Assembly: GCA_004143945.1 (NCBI GenBank) | Contig: SEHB01000004.1 | Span: forward strand, 62,001 to 126,000 | DNA: 64,000 bases | From: Lysobacteraceae bacterium | GTDB taxonomy: Bacteria > Pseudomonadota > Gammaproteobacteria > Xanthomonadales > Rhodanobacteraceae | Direction: 5' to 3' | Part shown: in pieces, positions 1-8,754 of the stretch | Layout of the letters: the number at the start of each line of letters is the position of its first letter | How positions within the stretch are numbered: position 1 is the first letter of the stretch | Position numbers and translations under genes: made by a program | The notes under the pieces: generated by a model | Seen by the model: only the letters and a program-made list of their open reading frames with translations | Database searches by the model: none | What the model was told of the DNA's origin: nothing

Positions 1-353
1 GGCATTCGCCGCGCACGCGCCGACGCGAGTGCCGCGAATACCGAGGGGTTGGGCAGGTGAAGATGCAGCAACTGTGGGCGAAAGGCCCGGATGAGGCGAG
101 CGAGGGCGAACGGGAAGCCCGGACTCAGCGGCGTGTACAGCGGCGCGGCGATGCAGCCGACGCGGTGCACGTCGACGCCCGCGATGCGTTCGCGCGAACT
201 GCGCCAGGTGCCTGCGCGCTGGTGCACGAGCACGGCGACGTCGTGTCCTCGCGCGACGCTCGTTTCGGCGAGGTCCTGCATCGATCGCTCGATGCCGCCG
301 CGTTCGGGCGCGTAGTACTTGCCGATGTGCAGGATCCGCATCGCGGCGGTCAT
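1..353 (-). CDS. Glycosyltransferase family 4-like protein, N-terminal part (truncated by window edge)
   Basis: Reverse complement from ATG at 353 reads MTAAMRILHIGKYYAPERGGIERSMQDLAETSVARGHDVAVLVHQ..., a typical GT4 N-terminal (HIGKYY.P..GGIE). The frame stays open to the window edge. Confidence 0.85.
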   Translation of the reverse strand, partial: MTAAMRILHIGKYYAPERGGIERSMQDLAETSVARGHDVAVLVHQRAGTWRSSRERIAGVDVHRVGCIAAPLYTPLSPGFPFALARLIRAFRPQLLHLHLPNPSVFAALASARARRM

Positions 354-402
354 GCGGACGGTGGGCGCGTGCGTCGGGCCCGCATCAGGCCGGCCACGCG
401 CT

Positions 403-783
403 TCAATCCTGCTCGTCGTCGGGGTCGGCGTCGCCGGTGCGGCCGCCGAGCCGCCCGATCTCCTGCTCGAGGATCGCGAGCTTCTGCGTGAGCCGACGGA
501 TCTTGCGCTCCTGCTTGGAACGGTCGACGTCGAGCTTGAGCAGGCGGATCAGCACGAGCGAGAGGCCGATGATGATCGGCAGCACCGGCGCGTAGCCGAT
601 GCCGGTCGCGCGACCGAGCCAGACCACGGTGCCCGGGAATACGCCGAGCACGAACGTCGCAGCGGCGACGCCGAACCACCACACCGCGTAGGGGCCGTGC
701 AGGTGGTCGCGACGGACGAGGAACAGGATCGCGCCCGCGAGCGCGACGCCGAGGATCGCCGATGTGATCTGACCGGTCAGCAT
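403..783 (-). CDS. DUF2304-like small membrane protein
   Basis: MLTGQITSAILGVALAGAILFLVRRDHLHGPYAVWWFGVAAATF...LLKLDVDRSKQERKIRRLTQKLAILE: TM helices plus C-terminal coiled coil; next to a GT2 gene. Confidence 0.75.
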   Translation of the reverse strand: MLTGQITSAILGVALAGAILFLVRRDHLHGPYAVWWFGVAAATFVLGVFPGTVVWLGRATGIGYAPVLPIIIGLSLVLIRLLKLDVDRSKQERKIRRLTQKLAILEQEIGRLGGRTGDADPDDEQD

Positions 784-1511
784 GCGCGCGTGCTCCGGCG
801 CATGCGGCGACCCGCATCGATCTGCGCGATGCACAGCACCGTCGTGTGCAGCATGTAGCGCGCGACCACCGGCCACGAGGCGAACACGCGCGAATGGCCC
901 GCGCGCCGCGGCAGCATCGGCACCGGCGTCTCCTCGATGCGCAGGCCGTTCTTCGACAGCAGCATCAGCACGCCGACGTCCTGGTAGTCGAGCAGGCTCG
1001 CCTCCGGCCCGGCGAGGATTTCGCAGGCGCGCGCATCGTAGAGGCGCAGGCCCGAGGTGAAATCCGTGAGGCGGAGTCCGGTGAGTCCACGCAGGTAACG
1101 CCAGGCAAGGCGCTTGGCGCGGCTGAGGCGACCGATGCAGGTACCGATCACCACGTTCGCATCGTTGCGTGCCTGCGCCTCGAACAGCGCGGGCAGGGAC
1201 TCGGGCAGGTGCTGGCCGTCCGCATCGAGGGTCAGCACGCCCGCGTGCCCGTTTCGGCGCGCGTAGCGCACCCCGGCCTGGCTCGCACCCCAGGCGCCCA
1301 GGCCGAGCGGCAGCCGCAACACGTTCGCACCGGCAGCGCGCGCCTGCTCCGAAGTCGCGTCCGTGCTCGCGTCGTCGACCACGAGCACCTCGCAGCCGAG
1401 CGCCGCGCGCACGCCGGTGACGATCGCGCCGACCGTGGCCGCCTCGTCGCGCGCGGGAATGACCGCCAGGCAATCGGCGGGACGCAACCGTCGGGATGCG
1501 GGATCGTGCAA
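777..1511 (-). CDS. Glycosyltransferase family 2 (dolichyl-phosphate mannosyltransferase-like)
   Basis: LAVIPARDEAATVGAIV...EVLVVDDASTDAT...TLDADGQHLPE: GT2 motifs. Overlaps the DUF2304-like gene by 7 bp. Confidence 0.9.
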   Translation of the reverse strand: MHDPASRRLRPADCLAVIPARDEAATVGAIVTGVRAALGCEVLVVDDASTDATSEQARAAGANVLRLPLGLGAWGASQAGVRYARRNGHAGVLTLDADGQHLPESLPALFEAQARNDANVVIGTCIGRLSRAKRLAWRYLRGLTGLRLTDFTSGLRLYDARACEILAGPEASLLDYQDVGVLMLLSKNGLRIEETPVPMLPRRAGHSRVFASWPVVARYMLHTTVLCIAQIDAGRRMRRSTRAC

Positions 1512-1787
1512 GATAAGGAGTGCCGGCGGAGGGAGGCGCGATTCTCGGGGGCAGGCCGGGCAAGGTCAACGGGAACGCGGCGCAAGCCGCCGCTTCCCGG
1601 GCCGGTTTCCGGCCCGGAGCGCCACTCCGGAACTTTTTCCGGCCAGCGTGTCCGGTTCTGCCACGCGGCTGCGTCTTGAAGCTGCGTGGGCTAGGGGCAA
1701 TGAGCCGCTAGCCGGGTACCGGGAGCCGCGAGTGCGGATTCCGTCTCGAAACTGGCCAAGGCTGGCCAAGCCCACGTTCGACCCGTG

Positions 1788-1816
1788 TTGACATGGTGTT
1801 TACACTTCACTATCGT
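1788..1816 (+). promoter_or_regulatory. Sigma70-like promoter for the 1909 gene
   Basis: TTGACA (1788-1793), 17-nt spacer, TATCGT (1811-1816), about 90 nt upstream of the ATG. Confidence 0.6.
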
Positions 1817-1908
1817 CCGCCGGGATCGGGCTTGGTTAACCAGTTGTTGCATTTCAACCAAGGGGACTGGGGATCCACCCCGCCCGAGACACTCTGGGAG
1901 ATATCTCA

Positions 1909-2670
1909 ATGAACACCAAGATGAAAGTGCTGTCGCTGGCCCTGATCGGTGCGTTCGGCTACGTGGGTTCGGCTGCGGCGGGTACCTGCCCGGCGGGTCC
2001 GACGGTTCCGGATGGTGGTGCGTGGTCGAGCGAAACGATCCTGCCGCCGGCCACCTCGGCGGTCGAAATCGTCGCGGGCGGCCTTGACGGCTCCGCGTGC
2101 AAGATGACGTCGTCCCTCGGCCCGAGCGTGACTGCGTCGGCGCTGGTTCGCGATGATACGCCGGTCGCCGAGCCGCGTTACCGTTTCCAGTTCATGGTCG
2201 ACAACACGAACCTGACCAACTTCAGCGCGACCGACAATGTCGTCGTGTTCCAGGCTCCTGCCGCGACCACGGCCAATGCGGTGACGCGCGTGCTGCGCGT
2301 CTCGCTCGTTGCCGGCCCGGCTGGCGCGAAGCGCGTCCGCTTCATCGCGACCTGCAACACTGGCCCGACCTTCCTCTGCTCGCAGACGTTCGCGACGGAC
2401 CTGGCCCCGGGCGTCAACACGATTGAAGGCGATCTGGTCGTCGGCGCCGCTGGCAGCCTCCGCGCGTGGGTGAATGCACCGGCAGGGACGACCGAACCCG
2501 GCACCGTCGACGTCACCATTGCGACCGGTGACACGAGCGCGTGGGGCGGTGTCGAGGCGGCTCAGCTTGGTCTGACCGCGCCGAGCGCGGCGTACAAGAA
2601 CAATCACGCAACGCAGGCTGTCGGCTTCGATCGTTTCGATTCGCGTCGCCAGACGTACATCGGCAGCTGA
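1909..2670 (+). CDS. Hypothetical secreted protein
   Basis: Signal peptide MNTKMKVLSLALIGAFGYVGSAAA; SD-like GGGAGAT upstream; beta-rich mature region; own promoter. No family recognised. Confidence 0.85.
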   Translation: MNTKMKVLSLALIGAFGYVGSAAAGTCPAGPTVPDGGAWSSETILPPATSAVEIVAGGLDGSACKMTSSLGPSVTASALVRDDTPVAEPRYRFQFMVDNTNLTNFSATDNVVVFQAPAATTANAVTRVLRVSLVAGPAGAKRVRFIATCNTGPTFLCSQTFATDLAPGVNTIEGDLVVGAAGSLRAWVNAPAGTTEPGTVDVTIATGDTSAWGGVEAAQLGLTAPSAAYKNNHATQAVGFDRFDSRRQTYIGS

Positions 2671-2717
2671 TCCAGCCATAAGAACCACGATCCTTTCCAA
2701 TCATTGGAGTGATAACG

Positions 2718-3221
2718 ATGAAGCGTAATCTGCTACTGACGACCCTTGGTGGCGTCGTGCTGGCCGGGCTGTTCAGCGCCTCGGCTTCCGCCCAGACGTG
2801 TGCGGCCCCGGCTTCGTGGACCCCGGACACCACCGGTGACCCGATCCTCTCGGGCAGCACCTGCGGCAACGAAACCGGCATCGCCGCGGCCTGTCAGGAT
2901 GCGTTCGGCGCCCCGTCGGCTGCGTTCGTGGCCCAGATCAACGTCGCTGCGGAAGGCACGTTCTCGAACATCGACTTCACGGGTGGTGCGGGCTACACGA
3001 TCGCCGCGTACCTCGTGCCGTCGGCCAACGGTTGCGGCAACTTCGCGTGCACGACGACGGGTGACGAGACCACCGACATGCTGCATGCAGACATCGGCCC
3101 GGGTTCGTACTACCTGATCATCACCGGCGCCGATTTCGACGCGCAGGGCGCATGCGGTACGTTCTCGGCGGCTGCCAACGGTTCGTTGCCGGTCACGCTC
3201 CAGGATTTCTCGATCATCTGA
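2718..3221 (+). CDS. Hypothetical secreted six-cysteine protein, paralog of the gene at 5006-5518
   Basis: Signal peptide MKRNLLLTTLGGVVLAGLFSASASAQ followed by TCAAP...; TTGGAG upstream of ATG 2718; strongly similar to the minus-strand ORF at 5006-5518. Confidence 0.9.
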   Translation: MKRNLLLTTLGGVVLAGLFSASASAQTCAAPASWTPDTTGDPILSGSTCGNETGIAAACQDAFGAPSAAFVAQINVAAEGTFSNIDFTGGAGYTIAAYLVPSANGCGNFACTTTGDETTDMLHADIGPGSYYLIITGADFDAQGACGTFSAAANGSLPVTLQDFSII

Positions 3222-3244
3222 ATTTTTTCGATCGTCTGAAGTCA

Positions 3245-3277
3245 AACCCGCCTGCGCCCGCAGGCGGGTTTTTTTTT
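3245..3277 (+). terminator. Rho-independent terminator
   Basis: AACCCGCCTGC-gccc-GCAGGCGGGTT followed by a run of T. Confidence 0.9.
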
Positions 3278-3288
3278 GAGGTCACATC

Positions 3289-4665
3289 ATGCTTTCGATT
3301 CTGGGACTGGCGGCGTCGCTCGCCGCAGCTTCTGCCGCTCCGAAATCGCATCTCGTCATCTCGCAATGCGACGGTGGTGAGCGTAGCCAGTTCGAAGTAT
3401 TCGAGTGTCCGGTCAAACTGCACAACACCGGCAACAAGCCGATCGTGGTGTCGAAGGGCGAGGCGCAATTCGAATCGGACAGCATCGACAACGGGATCGT
3501 GGTAAAGCCCGGCAGCACCGCATACCTCAATACGCGAGTGCGCGTGCTGGACGAGTTCGGATACACCTTGCATCGCTTCCGGTTCAGCACGGATGAGCCG
3601 GGACAAGAGATGCGGGGTTCCAACGTCAAGGTGTTCGTCGTGCCGACGCTCGACCAGCACAAGCCTGTGCTGGATTTCGGCGTTGTCCCGCTGGACAAGC
3701 CGTTGCCCACGAGGGAGCTGGAGCTGAGCAGTCGCGACAGCGCGGACTTCAAGATTCTCGGCGTGATGTCGAAGCCTGACTACCTCGACGTTTCGATTTC
3801 AGGCGATGGCCGGACGATCAAGGCGCGCGTGCTGCCGACCGCTCCCTGGGGCGTGCTCGAGCGCGAGAAGATCAAGCTTTCGATCAATGCTCCGCGGCAG
3901 AAGGAAGCTTGGGTCACCGTAGACGCAAACTTCCTCGGCGATGTGGTGCCGGATGCGAATCCATACTCCTTCGGCCTCATGAGAACCGGCACCAGGAATG
4001 AATTCCTGGTGCGGCTAAGCAGTCGTGGCGGCAAGTCGTTCCGCGTCGGCAAGCTCGAACTCGACGGCATCGAGGGCACGGTCTCTGCGGAGCCTTGCGT
4101 GCCTGCCGTGCAGGGTTGCTCACTGCTTCGCATCGTCGTATCGGATGCCCAGCCGACCGGCCGCGTGTTCGGTCGTGTCATCGTCGAACTTCCCGATTCG
4201 GCTCGCAAGCTCCCCGTTCAACTCGTCGGCATGCTGCTGCCACCGGACTATCCGGTGCACGACATGAACAAGGAGATGGAAAGTTCCAATGCCGCCGAAG
4301 GCGGGGCGACTCCGGTGGCCCCGGCGCAGCCGGCGGTACGCGTCGGCGACGCCCTGCGTGCGGCCGTGACGCAGGAGCCTGCGATGCCCCCGGGCAAGGG
4401 ACCGCTGCTTCGATGGTCGGTTGCGAACGAGAAGCCGATCTACGGTTACATGATCTATCGGGCCGACCGCGAGGAAGGACCGTACGTGCGAATCAATGAG
4501 TCGATCATCAGGACCGAAGGCGCGGCAAGCGGCGCGGTCGGCAAATACGCGTGGCGCGACGACTCGGCCACGGCGGGCAAGACCTACTGGTATTCGATCG
4601 GGACGATCCGAAATGATGGTTCGCGCGAAGACCTCACGACGAAGCAGAAGGTCGTCGCGAAGTAA
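3289..4665 (+). CDS. Secreted protein with DUF1573/Ig-like region and C-terminal FnIII-like region
   Basis: MLSILGLAASLAAASAA signal; repeated 'F.VPTLDQHKPVLDFGVVPLDKP' and 'NTGNKPIVV' beta-sandwich features; C-terminal LLRWSVANEKPIYGYMIYRADREEGPYVRIN...YWYSI resembles FnIII. Confidence 0.75.
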   Translation: MLSILGLAASLAAASAAPKSHLVISQCDGGERSQFEVFECPVKLHNTGNKPIVVSKGEAQFESDSIDNGIVVKPGSTAYLNTRVRVLDEFGYTLHRFRFSTDEPGQEMRGSNVKVFVVPTLDQHKPVLDFGVVPLDKPLPTRELELSSRDSADFKILGVMSKPDYLDVSISGDGRTIKARVLPTAPWGVLEREKIKLSINAPRQKEAWVTVDANFLGDVVPDANPYSFGLMRTGTRNEFLVRLSSRGGKSFRVGKLELDGIEGTVSAEPCVPAVQGCSLLRIVVSDAQPTGRVFGRVIVELPDSARKLPVQLVGMLLPPDYPVHDMNKEMESSNAAEGGATPVAPAQPAVRVGDALRAAVTQEPAMPPGKGPLLRWSVANEKPIYGYMIYRADREEGPYVRINESIIRTEGAASGAVGKYAWRDDSATAGKTYWYSIGTIRNDGSREDLTTKQKVVAK

Positions 4666-5005
4666 TATTTGTACGACGATCGATCCAACACTGCACGAGA
4701 GAGGCGATCAGCGGCCCCAGCGCGGGGCCGCTCCTGCATACCGCATGACTTTGCGAGCGAAGCAGTGTCGGGCTCCTCGGCGCGGTCGTCCGCTTTGGCT
4801 CTCGACTCTGCGCAGGACTGTTAGCCGTCTTCGATTCAGGGTGACGGCACGCAGCAGGACCAGTCGAGCACCTGGCGCAAGTGACTCGTCGGCGCTCCGA
4901 CGCCCGCGATCACGGATAGACCGCCCGACGTGGACGCGCAGCGCGCGCCGAGGGCAGGCGGCGCCTCAAGCATCGAGCAGAACGCGCGCCGCAAGATTCA
5001 TGCGA

Positions 5006-5518
5006 TCAGTCGATCGAGAACGCCTGCAGGGCAACAGGAAGATTGCCGTTCGTCACCAGCGTAAAGTCTCCGCATGCACCGGCTGCATCGAAGTCGGCAC
5101 CGGTGACAATCAAGTAGTAGTCACCCGCCGGCATGTCGGTATGCAACAGATTCGTTGTTGCATCTCCCGTTGTGGTGCACGGAAAGTTGCCACACCCGTT
5201 GGCGACCGGGATGAGGTACATCGCAAGCGTATAGCCCGGGCCGGCGGTCGCGTCGATCGCCGTGAACATTGCGTCATCGGCGACCGTAATTCCTGCGACG
5301 AATGCTGCCCCGGGAGCGCCGAACGCATCCTGGCACACCGCGATGATGCCCGCCTCGTGACCACACGTCGTGCCGGTCAATGGGAAGCCGCCTTCACTCT
5401 CTGACCACGGATGCCAGGCATAAGGAGCTGCGCAGGTCTGTGCCTGCCCGGGCTCGCTTGCACCAGTCACAAGCAGAAGACTGAACGCACCGATGAATCG
5501 CTTCAGAAGTGGCGACAC
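5006..5518 (-). CDS. Hypothetical secreted six-cysteine protein, paralog of the gene at 2718-3221
   Basis: GTG start at 5518 with AGGAG 8 nt upstream; signal-like LLKRFIGAFSLLLVTGASEPGQAQ then TCAAP...; shares CQDAFGAP.AAFVA, NGCGNF.CTTTGD.TT..LH.D, YYLI.TGADFDA.GACG with its paralog. Confidence 0.85.
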   Translation of the reverse strand: MSPLLKRFIGAFSLLLVTGASEPGQAQTCAAPYAWHPWSESEGGFPLTGTTCGHEAGIIAVCQDAFGAPGAAFVAGITVADDAMFTAIDATAGPGYTLAMYLIPVANGCGNFPCTTTGDATTNLLHTDMPAGDYYLIVTGADFDAAGACGDFTLVTNGNLPVALQAFSID

Positions 5519-5626
5519 GGCAGAACTCCTAGGGTCTCGGAGACCAAGGCAGCCTAGCAGCATTCATCCCATGTAGCACTCAGTGCGGCCGAGCCGGTCC
5601 ACGGGGGCGAAATTTGCTCTGGGTGA

Positions 5627-6361
5627 TCAATGCGACAAGGCGATGAAGCCAACCCCGCTTTCCGCCTCCGAGCGGCGTAGCTCAAGCATGCTTTCATGGT
5701 CGTACCAGTCACCCAATACGATCCGCTCAGCTGGTTTCCCTGCTGCCTCCAGCGCATGGCGCGCTGGACGATGCGTATGCCCGTGGACGAGCTTTCGCAC
5801 CGAGGCGAGCGCGAACGCCGACGCGACCGCATCGGCATTCACATCGGTGATCGCCAACTCCACGGACTGGGTGTATCGCTGGCTCTCCGCGCGCGCCTGC
5901 GCCGCGAACGCTTGCCGCTCCGTGACGGGCCGCGCGAGGAACGCGCGTTGCCACGCCGCGGTGTGCGATTTCGCGCGGAATGTCTGGTACGGCGCGTCGT
6001 CGGTGCAGAGCGTGTCGCCGTGCATCAGCAGCACGCGTTCGCCTTCGATCTCGACCACGCTCGGGTCGGGCAGCAGGGTCATGCGTGCGCGGCGGGCGTA
6101 GGCGTCGCCGAGCAGGAAGTCGCGGTTGCCGTGGATGTAGAAGCACGGCACGCCGTGACCGTGCAGTTCCGCGAGCGCCGCCGCGACGATGTCGCCGGTG
6201 GGATCCGGTGCGTCGTCACCGATCCAGGCTTCGAACAGGTCGCCGAGGATGTACAGCGCGTCCGCTCTTGCGGCTTCGTTGCGCAGGAAGGCGACGAACA
6301 GCTGCGTGATGTGCGGACGGCTCGCGTCGAGGTGCAGGTCGGAAATGAACAGCGTCGTCAT
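5627..6361 (-). CDS. lpxH: UDP-2,3-diacylglucosamine diphosphatase
   Basis: MTTLFISDLHLDASRPHITQLF...YILGDLFEAWIGDD...FYIHGNRDFLLG...VHGHTHRPARH: LpxH metallophosphoesterase motifs. Confidence 0.95.
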   Translation of the reverse strand: MTTLFISDLHLDASRPHITQLFVAFLRNEAARADALYILGDLFEAWIGDDAPDPTGDIVAAALAELHGHGVPCFYIHGNRDFLLGDAYARRARMTLLPDPSVVEIEGERVLLMHGDTLCTDDAPYQTFRAKSHTAAWQRAFLARPVTERQAFAAQARAESQRYTQSVELAITDVNADAVASAFALASVRKLVHGHTHRPARHALEAAGKPAERIVLGDWYDHESMLELRRSEAESGVGFIALSH

Positions 6362-6440
6362 GCCGTCGCGTGGCCTCGAACGGGCGATGGCCCGGTGACC
6401 GCCGACCCGGACGCGCCGGGGCGGCGGGATCCATGCCGGA

Positions 6441-7067
6441 TCAGGGCAGCACGCTCGCCTTCTCGATCACGACCGGCGTGAGCGGCACGTCGCTGCGGAA
6501 CTGGTTCTTCGGACCGGTCGGGACCGCCTTGATCTTGTCGATGACGTCGAGGCCGGCGACAACCTTGCCGAACACGCAGTAGCCCGGCTGCGCGTCGCCC
6601 GCGTAGTCGAGCTGCGGGTTGTCGACGACATTGACGAAGAACTGCGCGGTGGCCGAATTCGGGTCGGCGGTGCGTGCGAGCGCGACCGAACCGCGCACAT
6701 TGCTGAGCCCGTTCTTCGCCTCGTTGACGATCGCGGCGCGGGTCGGCTTCTGCTGCAGCTCCTTGGTGAAGCCACCACCCTGCACCATGAAGTTGTCGAT
6801 CACGCGATGGAAGACCGTGCCGTCGTAGAAGCCGCTGTTGACGTAGGCGAGGAAGTTCGCGGTCGACTTCGGCGCCTTGTCGGCCGCGAGCTCGATCGTG
6901 ATGTCGCCCATGCTCGTCTTCAGGAGGACCTTCGGCGCGGCAGCAGGCGCGACGACGGCCGCGGGCTCGGCAGCCTTCGCGGGCTTCGGGGCGGCCGGCG
7001 CAGTGGCCTGGGCAAGGGCGAACGCGGGCGTCAGCAGGACGGCGGCGAGCAGCAGGCGGTCGAACAT
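6441..7067 (-). CDS. Periplasmic cyclophilin-type peptidyl-prolyl cis-trans isomerase
   Basis: MFDRLLLAAVLLTPAFALAQ signal; TSMGDITIELAADKAPKSTANFLAYV..GFYDGTVFHRVIDNFMVQGGG. Confidence 0.93.
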   Translation of the reverse strand: MFDRLLLAAVLLTPAFALAQATAPAAPKPAKAAEPAAVVAPAAAPKVLLKTSMGDITIELAADKAPKSTANFLAYVNSGFYDGTVFHRVIDNFMVQGGGFTKELQQKPTRAAIVNEAKNGLSNVRGSVALARTADPNSATAQFFVNVVDNPQLDYAGDAQPGYCVFGKVVAGLDVIDKIKAVPTGPKNQFRSDVPLTPVVIEKASVLP

Positions 7068-7137
7068 CGGGGTCTCCGGCGGGGCAGGGGGAAAGCGTGA
7101 ATGATAGGGGCTCGGCGTCCCCGCGCAACCGGGCGCG

Positions 7138-8664
7138 TCAGCCCCGCGTGATCGCGGGTTCAGCCGCACGCACCTGCAGCTTGAGGTCGAGCAGCTTGAT
7201 GTAGTCGCGTTCCTGCTCGAGATCGGCACGCGTCAGCATGTGCTGGTCGAGCCAGTGCTGCGGCAGATCGAGCCGCAACTGCTTGTCGCCGGCGTCGAGC
7301 GCGAGCGGCGGCAAGGGTTCGGTCGAACGCGCCCGCTCGAGCAGCGCCGCGAGGCGCAGCAACGCGGTGAGCTTGCGCGCGGGCCCACGCAGGCGTTCGG
7401 GCAGCGCATCGATCGTCGCGCGGTCGGGCTTGCGTCGGTGCGAGCGGATGATCGCGGCGAGCGCCTGCTGCGCCTGTCGACCGAAACCGGCGAGATCCGA
7501 GTTCGCGACGATGTAGGCGCCATGCACATGGTGCAGGCTGTGCGCGATCGCGAGGCCGATCTCGTGGATGTCGGCGGCCCATCCGAGCATGTCGCGCTCG
7601 GTCGCGCCGAGTTGCCAGGCGTCCGATACCTGGTCGAACAACGCGAGCGCAGCGTGGCGCACGCGCGAGGCCTGTGCGCGGTCCACCGCATAGCGCGTCG
7701 CGAGCGCGGCGATGCTGCCCGCGCGTGGATCGCCGTGCATCGCGGGACCGACGAGATCGTACAGCAGGCCCTCGCGCATGCCAGTCTCGCATACGCCCAT
7801 GTGCGCCAGCGCGAAGGTCGAGAACACCGCTTCGAGGATCGCGACGCCGCCCGCGATGATCGGGACGCGGTCCTCGCCGAGGCCGGCGAGGCGCAGCTCG
7901 TCGATGTGACCGGCGGCGAGGATCGCGTCGCGCAGGCGATGCAGCGACTGCACGCTGATGCCCTGGTCGCTCCAGCCGTTCGCCTGCACGATCGCGCCGA
8001 TCGCCTTTGCCGTTCCCGACGAGCCGAACGCATCGCCCCAGCCTTGCACCCGATAGTCGGCCGCGAACTGCTGCATCTCGATCGCGATCTCGGTCTGCGC
8101 ATCGCGCCAGCGCGCGGCCGTGTAGCGACCGTCGCCGAAAAAGCGCAGCGTGGTGGCGACGCAGCCGGCCTGCAGGCTCTCGGTGCGCAACGCCTCGAAG
8201 CCCTGGCCGATGATGAACTCGGTGCTGCCGCCGCCGATATCGACGACCAGCCGCCGCGCGCCCGATTCCGCGAGGTCGTGCGCGACGCCGAGGTAGATCA
8301 GTCGCGCTTCCTCGCGGCCGCTGACCACCTCGATCGGATGGCCGAGCGCCGTTTCGGCCAGCAGCAGGAAGGCCTGCGGGTGCGCGAGCTGGCGCACCGC
8401 ATTGGTCGCGACCGCGTACACGCGCTCGGATGGAATCGAGCGCAGGCGCTGGCCGAAGCGCGCGAGGCACGCGAGGGCATGCTGGCGGCGTTCGGGATCG
8501 AGCGAGCCGTCCGCGCGCAGGCCCGCCGCCATGCGCACGCTGTCGCGCAGGCGGTCGATCTGGCGCAGCCCGCCGTGCTCGTAGCGCGCCACGATCAGGT
8601 GGAAACTGTTGGAGCCGATGTCGACCGCTGCGATCAGGTCGCCGTCGCGGATGCTCGTGGCCAT
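7138..8664 (-). CDS. ppx: Exopolyphosphatase / Ppx-GppA family
   Basis: LIAAVDIGSNSFHLIVARYEHG...LVVDIGGGSTEFIIGQG; adjacent to ppk. Confidence 0.95.
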   Translation of the reverse strand: MATSIRDGDLIAAVDIGSNSFHLIVARYEHGGLRQIDRLRDSVRMAAGLRADGSLDPERRQHALACLARFGQRLRSIPSERVYAVATNAVRQLAHPQAFLLLAETALGHPIEVVSGREEARLIYLGVAHDLAESGARRLVVDIGGGSTEFIIGQGFEALRTESLQAGCVATTLRFFGDGRYTAARWRDAQTEIAIEMQQFAADYRVQGWGDAFGSSGTAKAIGAIVQANGWSDQGISVQSLHRLRDAILAAGHIDELRLAGLGEDRVPIIAGGVAILEAVFSTFALAHMGVCETGMREGLLYDLVGPAMHGDPRAGSIAALATRYAVDRAQASRVRHAALALFDQVSDAWQLGATERDMLGWAADIHEIGLAIAHSLHHVHGAYIVANSDLAGFGRQAQQALAAIIRSHRRKPDRATIDALPERLRGPARKLTALLRLAALLERARSTEPLPPLALDAGDKQLRLDLPQHWLDQHMLTRADLEQERDYIKLLDLKLQVRAAEPAITRG

Positions 8665-8754
8665 GATCCCCTGGTCACCCCGTGCGTGTGCGGCGGCAGG
8701 ATTGTCGCACGCCCGTGCGCCGACCCGGGCCGGAATGGCGGGCCGCGCGCAGCG

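Noticed and set aside
4711-4733. AGCGGCCCC-agcgc-GGGGCCGCT hairpin as terminator of the 3289 gene
   Set aside because: Good stem but no T tract; listed only as possible, not called.
4496-5404. 302-aa plus-strand ORF overlapping the intergenic gap and the second paralog
   Set aside because: Arg/Ser-rich composition, no RBS, antisense to the signal-peptide paralog at 5006-5518.
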